8,191 nucleotides of DNA from Candidatus Cloacimonadota bacterium (GCA_030638385.1 DAOWES010000272.1:1-8191); one strand, 5' to 3'. Shown: positions 1 to 6,429, counted from the stretch's first letter. The notes: generated by a model not told the origin, from the sequence alone. A program made the numbers and translations.

Positions 1-890
1 AATATAAAATATCACAAAAAATGGCAAAAAGATTTGATGATGGCGAATTGAATGAAAGAGAAATTGAGGTTAAAATAAATAAAGCAAACTCACCTCATAT
101 CGAGATATTTTCTAATGCCGGCATGGAAAACATCGACTTACAAATTGGCGAAATGATGAAGGGAATTTTGCCGATTGATAAAAGTAATAAATCCAAAAAA
201 ATGCGCATTGATAAAGCATTTGAATATTTTATTGAAGAAGAATCTTCCCAATTAGTAAAAAAGGAAAAAGTTACTGAGATAGCCAAGAACCGTGTAGAAA
301 ATGATGGTATTATCTTCATTGATGAAATCGATAAAATTGCCGTGGCCAGCCATAGCCGTGGCGCCGGCGAAGTTTCCCGTGCCGGTGTTCAACGCGACTT
401 ACTCCCCATTATAGAGGGCTCAAACGTCCCCACCAAGCACGGCATCATTAATACTTCCCATATTCTATTCATCGCTGCCGGAGCATTCAATATGTCCAAA
501 CCTTCCGATTTAATTCCGGAATTACAAGGACGTTTCCCAATCCGTGTAGAGCTTCAAAGCTTAACCAAAGAAGATCTTGAGAAAATTTTGATATATCCTA
601 AAAATTCGCTTACCAAACAATATGAAGCTCTTTTTGAAGCGGAAGAAGTGAAATTGAAATTCAATAAAGATGCTATCAAAGAGATTGCCAATTTTGCAGC
701 CAATGCTAACGAAAAAATGGAAGATATCGGCGCCCGAAGATTGCATACGATCATGAATACACTTCTGGAAGATTATCTCTTTGATATGCCGGAAAAGAAA
801 ACAAAATCAGTTTCAATTACAAAAACCAAAACCAAAGGCAAATTAGAAGAGATTATTCGAGATGAAGATTTGAGCAAATACATCTTATAA
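1..890 (+). CDS. hslU: ATP-dependent protease ATPase subunit HslU (3' part)
   Basis: AAA+ unfoldase of the HslUV (ClpYQ) complex; as a cytoplasmic hexamer it unfolds substrates and feeds them to the HslV peptidase. The frame is open to the window edge. The first Met (position 21) is internal, because the residues after it align with the middle of the HslU I-domain; by comparison with the roughly 440-residue E. coli protein about 155 N-terminal residues, including Walker A and the pore loop, lie upstream. Numbering from that Met, the Walker B IIFIDEID is at 97-104, followed by a conserved GVQRDLLP stretch, a sensor-1-like ILFIAAGAF, an arginine-finger region PELQGRFPIRVEL with R171, and sensor 2 GARRLHT at 237-243. 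The C-terminus DEDLSKYIL is the typical HslU tail that docks into HslV. hslV would be expected just upstream. The next gene follows after 13 nt. Nothing suggests a broken gene; the truncation is only the window edge. Confidence 0.95.
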   Translation, partial: YKISQKMAKRFDDGELNEREIEVKINKANSPHIEIFSNAGMENIDLQIGEMMKGILPIDKSNKSKKMRIDKAFEYFIEEESSQLVKKEKVTEIAKNRVENDGIIFIDEIDKIAVASHSRGAGEVSRAGVQRDLLPIIEGSNVPTKHGIINTSHILFIAAGAFNMSKPSDLIPELQGRFPIRVELQSLTKEDLEKILIYPKNSLTKQYEALFEAEEVKLKFNKDAIKEIANFAANANEKMEDIGARRLHTIMNTLLEDYLFDMPEKKTKSVSITKTKTKGKLEEIIRDEDLSKYIL

Positions 891-903
891 TAAGGATATT
901 TTA

Positions 904-1245
904 ATGAAAATAGAGAAATATATATTTGGAAAAATGGTGATTGATGGAATTGAATACAGCTCCGACTTGATCATTTTCCCAAATAAAATTGATTCAAACT
1001 GGTGGCGCTTGGATGGACATCTTATGCAACCGCAAGATTTAAAAACTATCGATCTTGATCTTATCGAGATGATAATCGTGGGCCAAGGAATGCCCGGATT
1101 AATGAAAGTGTCTGAGGAAACCAAAGATTTGCTGAAGCAAAAAAACATTACCTTATATGTCTCAAATTCCGCTAAAGCAACCCAAAAATATAATGAAACT
1201 ATCGATAAAAGCAGAACTGTAGCTGTCTTTCATCTAACCTGCTAA
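904..1245 (+). CDS. Mth938-like (DUF498/NDUFAF3-type) domain protein
   Basis: Small soluble protein of 113 residues, the usual single-domain length for the Mth938-like family (DUF498), which includes the mitochondrial complex I assembly factor NDUFAF3. No biochemical activity is firmly established for the bacterial members. Visible family hallmarks are the N-terminal strand pair with IDGIEYSSDLIIFP (13-26), the WWRLDGH segment (33-39), the glycine-rich IIVGQGMPGLMKV (57-69) and the C-terminal AVFHLTC (107-113). The start is supported by an AAGGA ribosome binding site (about 892-896). It sits 13 nt after hslU and 11 nt before the secreted propeller-like gene, so it is probably co-transcribed with them. 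Family assignment is by recognised motifs; the cellular role here is unknown. Confidence 0.88.
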   Translation: MKIEKYIFGKMVIDGIEYSSDLIIFPNKIDSNWWRLDGHLMQPQDLKTIDLDLIEMIIVGQGMPGLMKVSEETKDLLKQKNITLYVSNSAKATQKYNETIDKSRTVAVFHLTC

Positions 1246-1256
1246 AGGAAACCTTA

Positions 1257-2147
1257 ATGAAAAAAACATTAGTTTTATTAACTCTGATTTTCGTAGCCAA
1301 TCTATTGGCAGAAGTTATATCTGTACAAGTTCCGGAGCAGCAACCAGATACATTAATTGCCTACAGCACATTTAATTATGACCAGATAAATGAATCTTCC
1401 GCTTTGGAAAAAAGTAAAATCCGGGATGATGTTTATTGGACCCTAAACGACAGTGGTGATCATGCTAGAATTTTCCCCTTCAATGCCAATGGAGAAGTTT
1501 ATTATCCGCTGTGGGACAGCCTTAATGCAGGAATCAGTATTCCAAATGCTGTAAATATCGATTGGGAATCTATGACCACCGACAACGATGGCAATTTGGT
1601 AATTGGAGCTTGTGGCAATAATATGAATATGAGACGAGATTTGGCGCTTTATATTTTTAAGGAACCATATCCAACTCAAACATCAAAAACCAGAGCCTTG
1701 AAAACAATCCCATTTTATTACCCCGATCAAACAAACTTTCCGCCGGAAAAGAGAAATTTCGATTGCGAGGCAATTTTTAGTGCTTTTGGAAAGTATTACT
1801 TTCTCACCAAACATCGTAGCGATTATCACACTACACTCTATCGAATGGATCAAATGAATCTCGATAAGGAAAACGCCTTAACCAAGTTAGCCGAATTTGA
1901 TATCCAAGGAATGGTTACCGGAGCTGATGCCAGCGATGACGGTAAAATGCTGGCAATTCTTACTTATGGCAACGTTTGGCTATTTATTAGCGATGATGAC
2001 GATTATTTTAATGGTAAAATTTATTATAAAGCAATTCGGGCCAAGCAATGTGAAGCTATCTGTATTGATGGCGACAACTTGATGATTACGAACGAGCAAA
2101 AGGAGCTTTTTCGTTTACCGATAAATGAGTTAACACGAATTAAATAG
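1257..2147 (+). CDS. Secreted propeller-like protein of unknown function
   Basis: A 296-residue protein with a clear Sec signal peptide (MKKTLVLLTLIFVANLLA, probable cleavage after A18), so it is predicted to be periplasmic or extracellular. No lipobox cysteine is seen. The mature part resembles a widespread group of beta-propeller-like exported proteins typified by a NDSGD motif (64-68, here in YWTLNDSGDHARIFPF), followed by DWESM (102-106), a glycine-rich strand with GACGNN, and a VTGADASDDGKMLAILTYGN blade-like segment (220-239). Short acidic motifs recur: NESSA (45-49), DWESM (102-106), DCEAI (169-173) and QCEAI (264-268), consistent with repeated blades. A run of four Asp (246-249) is also present. 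No catalytic function can be assigned. A ribosome binding site AAGGAAA lies just before the ATG. Gaps of 11 nt upstream and 9 nt downstream place it inside the hslU-lapA-like transcript. Confidence 0.75.
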   Translation: MKKTLVLLTLIFVANLLAEVISVQVPEQQPDTLIAYSTFNYDQINESSALEKSKIRDDVYWTLNDSGDHARIFPFNANGEVYYPLWDSLNAGISIPNAVNIDWESMTTDNDGNLVIGACGNNMNMRRDLALYIFKEPYPTQTSKTRALKTIPFYYPDQTNFPPEKRNFDCEAIFSAFGKYYFLTKHRSDYHTTLYRMDQMNLDKENALTKLAEFDIQGMVTGADASDDGKMLAILTYGNVWLFISDDDDYFNGKIYYKAIRAKQCEAICIDGDNLMITNEQKELFRLPINELTRIK

Positions 2148-2156
2148 GAGATAATT

Positions 2157-2393
2157 ATGAAACCAAAAGCAATTATTATTTTAATTATTCTAGCGTTTTT
2201 TTTAGTTCTTTTATTTCAAAACACAAAAGAGATTTCAATCAATTTGTTCTTTTGGGAAATGAACGTATCAGGAACCATCTTATTTCCGGCAATTCTATTA
2301 TTAGGATTAATTGTGGGATTTATCGGAGCAAAAATTAACACTAAAAGACATAAACGAAAACTTAAAGAGAAAGAAGAAAAACAGCCTCTATAA
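2157..2393 (+). CDS. LapA-like (DUF1049) small inner-membrane protein
   Basis: A 78-residue integral membrane protein with two hydrophobic helices, roughly residues 5-20 and 40-59, joined by a short segment LFQNTKEISINLFFWEMNVS. The N-terminal helix followed by FQN, a beta-like NLFFW stretch and a second helix with an LGLIVGFIGA pattern is the signature of the LapA/DUF1049 domain. In E. coli LapA works with LapB in controlling lipopolysaccharide synthesis. The tail after residue 62 is strongly charged (KRHKRKLKEKEEK) and probably cytoplasmic, but too short to carry a tetratricopeptide domain, and no lapB-like gene is nearby. It is the last gene of the hslU-led run, with AGGAG 5 nt upstream of the ATG. 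Other short two-helix membrane families could look similar, so the family call is moderate and no symbol is given. Confidence 0.72.
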   Translation: MKPKAIIILIILAFFLVLLFQNTKEISINLFFWEMNVSGTILFPAILLLGLIVGFIGAKINTKRHKRKLKEKEEKQPL

Positions 2394-2566
2394 TCTATTT
2401 CTATTAAAGCACCACAGTCCACCCCACTGCTAGGTGCCCGCTTCTCTCTAATTTTCAAATGGGAACAATCACTTCTCTAAACATTCCAAATAGAAGAACT
2501 GAGAAGAGACTGGAAACCATTGAAATCTGCAAAATCCATAAATAGACACAAAACAAGGAGTTTGAA
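2394..2566 (+). other. Noncoding gap with a C-rich two-tier hairpin
   Basis: This 173-nt gap has stops in all forward frames and no plausible gene. Its first part (about 2409-2450) is unusually C-rich for the window and can fold: GCACC (2409-2413) pairs with GGTGC (2433-2437), enclosing CAGT (2415-2418) paired with ACTG (2426-2429) and a seven-base C-rich loop. No T-tract follows directly, so it is not a classic intrinsic terminator, although it sits where the hslU-led transcript might end. A second weak pairing is CTTCTC (2472-2477) with GAGAAG (2501-2506). The end of the gap holds the AAGGAG ribosome binding site (2555-2560) of the next gene. No convincing promoter was found. Confidence 0.5.
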
Positions 2567-2917
2567 ATGGAAAGAATGATATCTGCCTGCGGGCTTATCT
2601 GCAACGACTGCTTAGCATACAAAGCAACACAAGCTGATGATGATAGCTTAAGAGAAAAAACCGCCCAATTCTGGACATCCATTTACGGCGTTAGCCATAA
2701 AAAAGAAGATATAAATTGTGATGGATGCATGAATGATGGGAAAAAATTTGGACACTGTTTAGAATGTGAAATAAGATTATGCGCTATTAAAAAAGGCTAC
2801 AAAAATTGTGCTCAATGCGAATTGTATCCTTGTGAAGATCTAGTAAAATTTCATGAAAATGTTCCAATGGCTAAATTAATTTTAGACGATTTACGGAAAC
2901 AATATGAAACTAATTAA
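2567..2917 (+). CDS. DUF3795 cysteine-rich protein
   Basis: A 116-residue soluble protein with 11 cysteines, at residues 8, 12, 15, 51, 54, 64, 67, 72, 81, 84 and 89. The N-terminal pattern ACGLICNDCLAY, the middle DGCMNDG and the paired Cys-x2-Cys motifs (51/54, 64/67, 81/84), followed by LYPCEDL, match the DUF3795 family, common in anaerobic bacteria and archaea. The spacing suggests zinc or another metal is bound, but no function is established for the family and metal binding is inferred only from the cysteine layout. There is no signal peptide or membrane helix. An AAGGAG ribosome binding site 6 nt upstream fixes the start at 2567; the next Met is residue 4. The downstream exported-protein gene begins inside its last codons (14-nt overlap), so the two are translated from one message. 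Confidence 0.87.
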   Translation: MERMISACGLICNDCLAYKATQADDDSLREKTAQFWTSIYGVSHKKEDINCDGCMNDGKKFGHCLECEIRLCAIKKGYKNCAQCELYPCEDLVKFHENVPMAKLILDDLRKQYETN

Positions 2918-3554
2918 ATTCTATATCATTTTGCTCATGCTACCTTACCAGCTGGTGGCAAACACATATTCACATAATTATAAAATCCACAACAATAAGG
3001 AAACAAAGCTTGGAACCTTCGGAGAAATCATTGAAGATGACATAGTTACCAATTTTTTTAGTAGTGGCTCGGAATACCATTCGACAATTCTTGATAAAAA
3101 TGGCTTCACTTTGGAATTTTCATTATTAGATTCATTAAATAACACAAACTATCGAGCTATAAAAAGAGATGATGACATTATTGTCATGGGTAAAAAAAAC
3201 GGGAAAGATTTAGATATTAAACTCGGGCTAAATAGAGGTGATTGGCGACAATCAATTTCATATACCCTATCCAAATTCTCCCAAATGAAACAAGATGAAA
3301 TAATCTTCTCCATCCTAAGAATTGATAAATTTGAAACAATTGAGATGAAAGCAAGCAAAAAGGGAACTTCAACTGTTGATGTATTGGGAAATCAAACTCA
3401 AGTAGAACATATTCGTATAACCGGAAATAGCTTCCTCTCAAAAATGTGGTATGCAGATTATTGGTTTAGAAGTTCAGACGGTTTATTGATACGTTGTGAA
3501 GCAATCACAGATCCAATTGGCTTCAATAAAACAATTATTGAGCTCATCGAATAA
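2904..3554 (+). CDS. Exported protein of unknown function
   Basis: I do not recognise this 216-residue protein with confidence. It begins with a signal peptide (MKLIKFYIILLMLPYQLVA, likely cleaved after A19), so the mature chain of about 197 residues is predicted to be periplasmic. No lipobox and no further membrane helix are seen. The mature part looks beta-rich: alternating polar and hydrophobic stretches, a VDVLGNQTQVEHIRITG segment, then a WYADYWFRSSDGLLIRCEA segment near the C-terminus. That general layout recalls exported single-domain beta-sheet families such as DUF3108 or DUF6134, but I cannot assign one. The start lies 14 nt inside the DUF3795 gene, indicating translational coupling; it is preceded by ACGGAAAC as a weak ribosome binding site. 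A later start would remove the signal peptide. Whether its function relates to the DUF3795 partner is unknown. Confidence 0.72.
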   Translation: MKLIKFYIILLMLPYQLVANTYSHNYKIHNNKETKLGTFGEIIEDDIVTNFFSSGSEYHSTILDKNGFTLEFSLLDSLNNTNYRAIKRDDDIIVMGKKNGKDLDIKLGLNRGDWRQSISYTLSKFSQMKQDEIIFSILRIDKFETIEMKASKKGTSTVDVLGNQTQVEHIRITGNSFLSKMWYADYWFRSSDGLLIRCEAITDPIGFNKTIIELIE

Positions 3555-3650
3555 AATCTCTAATTTAATTTCTAGAAACTATTGTCAGCCTAAGCCGTTG
3601 GATTTGCACTTTTCACGAACTCGTTAAAAATAACTAAAAGGGAAACGCAA

Positions 3651-4640
3651 ATGAACATGGAACAATTAATCTTAAGCTTACCCAAAGCAGAGCTACATCT
3701 TCACATCGAAGGAACATTTGAACCGGAATTGATGTTTATTATTGCTAAAAGAAATAATATTAAACTGAAATACAAAAGCGTTGAAGAACTTAAAAAAGCC
3801 TATAAATTCAATAATCTTCAAGATTTTCTAGATATCTACTATGAAGGTTGCAATGCTTTATTGCACGAACAAGACTTCTATGATTTAACCTATGCCTATT
3901 TCACCAAAGCCTATGAGCAAAACATAGTGCATGCAGAAATCATGTTTGCCCCCCAAACTCACACAAATCGAGGCGTATCATTTGAAACTGTAATAGCCGG
4001 CATCTATCGCGCCCAGGCAGATGCTAATAAAAATTATAACATCAGCTCCAAGCTTATTATCTCATTTTTGCGTCACTTAGATGAAGAAGCTGCTTTTGAA
4101 GTATTTGAACAAGCGAAGCCCTTTAGGGGATTAATCGATGCTATTGGCTTGGATTCTTCAGAGTTGAACCACCCACCAGCAAAATTTAAACATATTTTCA
4201 GAGAAGCCAGAAAAAATGGTTTTTTCATTACTGCACATGCCGGAGAAGAAGGACCTCCCGAATATATCTGGGAAGCTATAAACATACTCAAAGCAGACAG
4301 GATTGATCATGGAAATCGTTGCTTGGAAAATGAGGAGCTTGTCAAATATCTAGCCGATAATCAAATTCCACTAACGATTTGTCCTCTTTCCAATCTAAAA
4401 TTAAAAGTAGTTGATGATCTAAAAAAACACCCCCTTAAGGAAATGTTGGATAAAGGATTGTTTATTAATATCAACTCAGATGACCCCGCTTATTTTGGCG
4501 GATACCTGAATAAGAACTATATCGAACTCCAAAAACACCTTAATCTCACAGAATCTGAAATCATTATTTTAGCTAAAAACTCCATTAAGGCATCAATGCT
4601 AACTGAAGATGAAAAAAACTTTCATCTCTCCAACTTCTAA
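3651..4640 (+). CDS. add: Adenine deaminase (adenosine deaminase superfamily)
   Basis: Cytoplasmic zinc hydrolase predicted to convert adenine to hypoxanthine and ammonia in purine salvage. At 329 residues it has the usual length. Metal and catalytic residues are all visible: H16 and H18 in LHLHIEGT, H196 in TAHAGEEGPPEYIWEA with E199 as the likely proton donor, H220 in RIDHG, and D277-D278 in NSDDPAYFGGY. The segments FNNLQDFLDIYYEG, GLDSSE, AGEEGPPEYIWEA and DDPAYFGGY are typical of the adenine deaminase branch (for example Pseudomonas aeruginosa PA0148) rather than classical adenosine deaminase, so adenine is the favoured substrate; this is by family likeness. AAAGGG (3637-3642) is an 8-nt-spaced ribosome binding site for the ATG at 3651; a second ATG two codons later is possible. 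It is flanked by a 96-nt gap upstream and the tRNA-Phe region downstream, so it may be monocistronic. I found no strong promoter. Confidence 0.93.
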   Translation: MNMEQLILSLPKAELHLHIEGTFEPELMFIIAKRNNIKLKYKSVEELKKAYKFNNLQDFLDIYYEGCNALLHEQDFYDLTYAYFTKAYEQNIVHAEIMFAPQTHTNRGVSFETVIAGIYRAQADANKNYNISSKLIISFLRHLDEEAAFEVFEQAKPFRGLIDAIGLDSSELNHPPAKFKHIFREARKNGFFITAHAGEEGPPEYIWEAINILKADRIDHGNRCLENEELVKYLADNQIPLTICPLSNLKLKVVDDLKKHPLKEMLDKGLFININSDDPAYFGGYLNKNYIELQKHLNLTESEIIILAKNSIKASMLTEDEKNFHLSNF

Positions 4641-4684
4641 AAAAAAACTAGCTTAGCTCATTTTATGTCCCTTTTCGCTAAATA

Positions 4685-4730
4685 TATAATATTTTTAATT
4701 TGACACAAAACCCCCAAATCTGGTTATGTG
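4685..4730 (+). promoter_or_regulatory. Likely promoter region of tRNA-Phe
   Basis: A perfect -35 hexamer TTGACA lies at 4700-4705, with a weak -10-like TATGTG at 4725-4730 (19-nt spacing, only the first three bases matching). This would start transcription a few bases before the tRNA 5' end at 4743. A perfect TATAAT (4685-4690) lies further upstream but lacks a good -35 partner; it could drive a longer leader. The same AATTTGACA string occurs again upstream of der (5020-5028), which supports its being a promoter element. The exact -10 and start site are uncertain. Confidence 0.45.
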
Positions 4731-4742
4731 CTCAATGTAGAC

Positions 4743-4818
4743 GGCGGGATAGCTCAGTTGGTAGAGCAGAGGCCTGAAAAGCCTTGTGTCCCCAGTTCAA
4801 GTCTGGGTCTTGCCACCA
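4743..4818 (+). tRNA. tRNA-Phe (GAA)
   Basis: A complete 76-nt cloverleaf. The acceptor arm is GGCGGGA paired with TCTTGCC (two G-T wobbles). The D arm is GCTC/GAGC with loop AGTTGGTA. The anticodon stem is GAGGC/GCCTT with loop CTGAAAA, giving anticodon GAA (Phe). The variable region is GTGTC, and the T arm is CCCAG/CTGGG with loop TTCAAGT. Discriminator A and the CCA end are encoded in the DNA (4815-4818). It is a lone tRNA with its own terminator directly downstream and a likely promoter upstream. No duplicated 3' fragment is seen in the window, so there is no sign of use as an integration site here. Confidence 0.97.
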
Positions 4819-4825
4819 TTTTTTC

Positions 4826-4859
4826 AAAAGAACACTTCAAACGAAGTGTTCTTTTTTTT
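4826..4859 (+). terminator. Intrinsic terminator of tRNA-Phe
   Basis: A perfect 13-bp inverted repeat: AAAAGAACACTTC (4826-4838) pairs with GAAGTGTTCTTTT (4843-4855), loop AAAC. The T-run covers 4852-4859, with its first bases shared with the stem. It begins 8 nt after the encoded CCA and should release the tRNA precursor. On the opposite strand only a shorter T-run follows the stem, so termination is probably directed mainly at + strand transcription. Confidence 0.92.
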
Positions 4860-5088
4860 ATTCCCAAATATTTTCATTAACCTTCCGGAAACGCCTTAAC
4901 AAGAATCAACAATAAATTCATCAAATCACGCATTCGAAATACCCAACACCAAATCCATACTCAGCCTTATAAAATCGTTTTCTACATTTAATAAATGCGG
5001 TAAATCTTTTATTCTAATAAATTTGACAGAATGAACCTCCTAACGAAATTGACGTCATAAAAATAATTAAAAACATAGGAATATTATA
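4860..5088 (+). promoter_or_regulatory. Noncoding leader/promoter region of der
   Basis: These 229 nt between the tRNA terminator and der hold no plausible gene on either strand. Transcription of der must start here because a strong terminator lies upstream. A perfect TTGACA is at 5023-5028, inside the same AATTTGACA string found before the tRNA, but no good -10 lies 16-19 nt later; a second TTGACG is at 5049-5054, also without a clear -10. The der ribosome binding site AGGA lies at 5077-5080, 8 nt before the ATG. The start site cannot be fixed by eye. Confidence 0.4.
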
Positions 5089-6429
5089 ATGAGAAAAAGT
5101 GTTATAGCAATTGTAGGACGGCCAAACGTAGGGAAATCCACATTATTTAATAGGATATGCCATACAAGAAGCGCAATCGTTGATTTTGAAGAAGGTGTAA
5201 CTAGAGATAGAAAGCACGAGGAAGCAGATTGGGCAGGACATAGTTTCATCATAGTTGATACCGGTGGAATTATCCCCAAGTCTTGTGACGTAATGGATAG
5301 AGCTATCAAGTTCCAAGCAGAGATAGCCATTGAAGAAGCTGATGTGATTTTGTTTGTGGTAGATACAAAAACCGGAACAACTGACATTGACATGGAAATT
5401 GGTAAAATTTTATCAAAAGTTCGAGAGAAAGTTATCCTGGTTGCCAATAAAGTTGATAATGAGAAAGATGAGCTTGAGATATATGAGTTCATGTCATTAG
5501 GATTTGGAGAACCTTTCCCGATTGCAGCCGTGCAAGGTAGAAACATGGGAAACTTCATGGATCTACTCGTCAAATATATCGAGAAAGTGCCGGTTGAAGA
5601 GGAAAAAGAGGATACAATACAAGTCGCCCTTGTGGGAAAACCCAATGTAGGTAAATCTTCTCTAATTAATAGAATCATGGGTTCAGATGTGAACATCGTA
5701 ACCGACACTCCCGGTACCACCCGAGATTCAATTGATATGAATTTACGCTACAAAGGTCAAAAATTCACTTTCATCGATACTGCCGGATTACGCCGTAAAA
5801 AGAGAATAAAATATGGTGTAGAATATTTCAGTACCATGAGAACAATCGATAGCATCAATCGTGCTGACGTAGTTCTATTGATGATGGATGCAAATGACGT
5901 CATCTCAGCACAGGATCAAAAAATTGCATCTTACGCAGCCAGAAATCATAAAGATATTATCGTAATATTTAACAAATGGGATTTGATCGAAAAAGACAAC
6001 TATACTATCGGTGAATATATACAAAGCATGAATAGTGAGCTTCCATTTATCCAATATGCTCCTAAAATGTTTATCTCAGCGCTCACCGGTCAACGTGTAA
6101 GCAAGATCTTTGAAACAATTCTAGAGGTTGAAGAAGAAAGTAAAAAGCGAATTCCAACTTCTCAATTGAACAAGTTTTTGGAAAGAACAATTACCAAATT
6201 CCCACCTTCTCATTCAAGCGGAAAGCATACAAAAATCTATTACTGTAGCCAGATAAGAACCCATCCACCTACATTTATTTTCTTCTGCAATAACCCGAAA
6301 CTTATCACAGTTCACTATCGCAGATATTTAAAAAATCAAATCCGTGCTGAGTTCAAGTTTGAAGGAGCTACAATTCGTACATTCTTTAGAGGAAGAGGTG
6401 AATATGCCGAATATATTATTGAAGATTAG
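5089..6429 (+). CDS. der: Ribosome-assembly GTPase Der (EngA)
   Basis: Essential tandem GTPase that acts in late maturation of the 50S ribosomal subunit. At 446 residues it is full length. The first G domain shows GRPNVGKS (10-17), GVTRD (36-40), DTGG (57-60), NKVD (120-123) and a G5-like AAVQG (146-150), where SAxxG is more usual. The second shows GKPNVGKS (183-190), GTTRD (209-213), DTAG (230-233), NKWD (295-298) and SALTG (330-334). A KH-like C-terminal domain spans about 350-446 and includes FPPSHSSGKHTKIYYCSQ and ends with the Der-typical GATIR-FFRGR segment. An acidic linker (EEEKED, 170-175) joins the G domains. The start at 5089 is backed by AGGA upstream and by the family N-terminus RKSVIAIVGRPNVGKS. 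Its last codons contain the ribosome binding site and first codons of plsY, so the two genes share a message. Confidence 0.98.
   Translation: MRKSVIAIVGRPNVGKSTLFNRICHTRSAIVDFEEGVTRDRKHEEADWAGHSFIIVDTGGIIPKSCDVMDRAIKFQAEIAIEEADVILFVVDTKTGTTDIDMEIGKILSKVREKVILVANKVDNEKDELEIYEFMSLGFGEPFPIAAVQGRNMGNFMDLLVKYIEKVPVEEEKEDTIQVALVGKPNVGKSSLINRIMGSDVNIVTDTPGTTRDSIDMNLRYKGQKFTFIDTAGLRRKKRIKYGVEYFSTMRTIDSINRADVVLLMMDANDVISAQDQKIASYAARNHKDIIVIFNKWDLIEKDNYTIGEYIQSMNSELPFIQYAPKMFISALTGQRVSKIFETILEVEEESKKRIPTSQLNKFLERTITKFPPSHSSGKHTKIYYCSQIRTHPPTFIFFCNNPKLITVHYRRYLKNQIRAEFKFEGATIRTFFRGRGEYAEYIIED
6388..6406 (+). promoter_or_regulatory. Shine-Dalgarno and start of plsY inside der
   Basis: A purine-rich AGAGGAAGAGGTG (6388-6400) within der precedes an ATG at 6404. 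It decides the plsY start: an ATG 60 nt earlier (6344) would add a 20-residue polar stretch (LSSSLKELQ...EEVN) not typical of PlsY, while the 6404 start gives the standard hydrophobic N-terminus. The der reading frame over these bases encodes its conserved FFRGRGEY end, so both constraints are met by the same sequence. Confidence 0.85.

Noticed and set aside
21..23. ATG at 21 as the true start of hslU
   Set aside because: The frame stays open upstream to the window edge, and the residues after this Met align with the interior of the HslU I-domain, with Walker A missing.
2520..2548. TTGAAA ... TAGACA as a promoter for the DUF3795 gene
   Set aside because: The spacing is right but the -10 matches consensus at only three positions, which is common in AT-rich DNA.
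4653..4681. TTAGC/GCTAA stem after the adenine deaminase gene as a terminator
   Set aside because: Five base pairs with a 19-nt loop followed by mixed AT sequence rather than a T-run; too weak to call.
4743..4818. tRNA-Phe 3' end as an integration (att) site
   Set aside because: No duplicated 3' fragment, integrase or foreign-looking genes are present in the window.
5036..5080. Possible masking of the der ribosome binding site by TCCTA (5038-5042) pairing with TAGGA (5076-5080)
   Set aside because: Only five base pairs over a 33-nt loop with no extension; expected by chance.
5067..5720. Long open frame of 217 codons on the - strand opposite der
   Set aside because: It lies antisense to the conserved first G domain of Der, has a low-complexity Ser-rich translation, and no recognisable motifs. 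It is a shadow of der codon structure.
6344..6403. Longer plsY start at 6344
   Set aside because: It adds 20 polar residues not typical of PlsY and lies deeper inside der, whereas 6404 has a strong ribosome binding site and the normal N-terminus.
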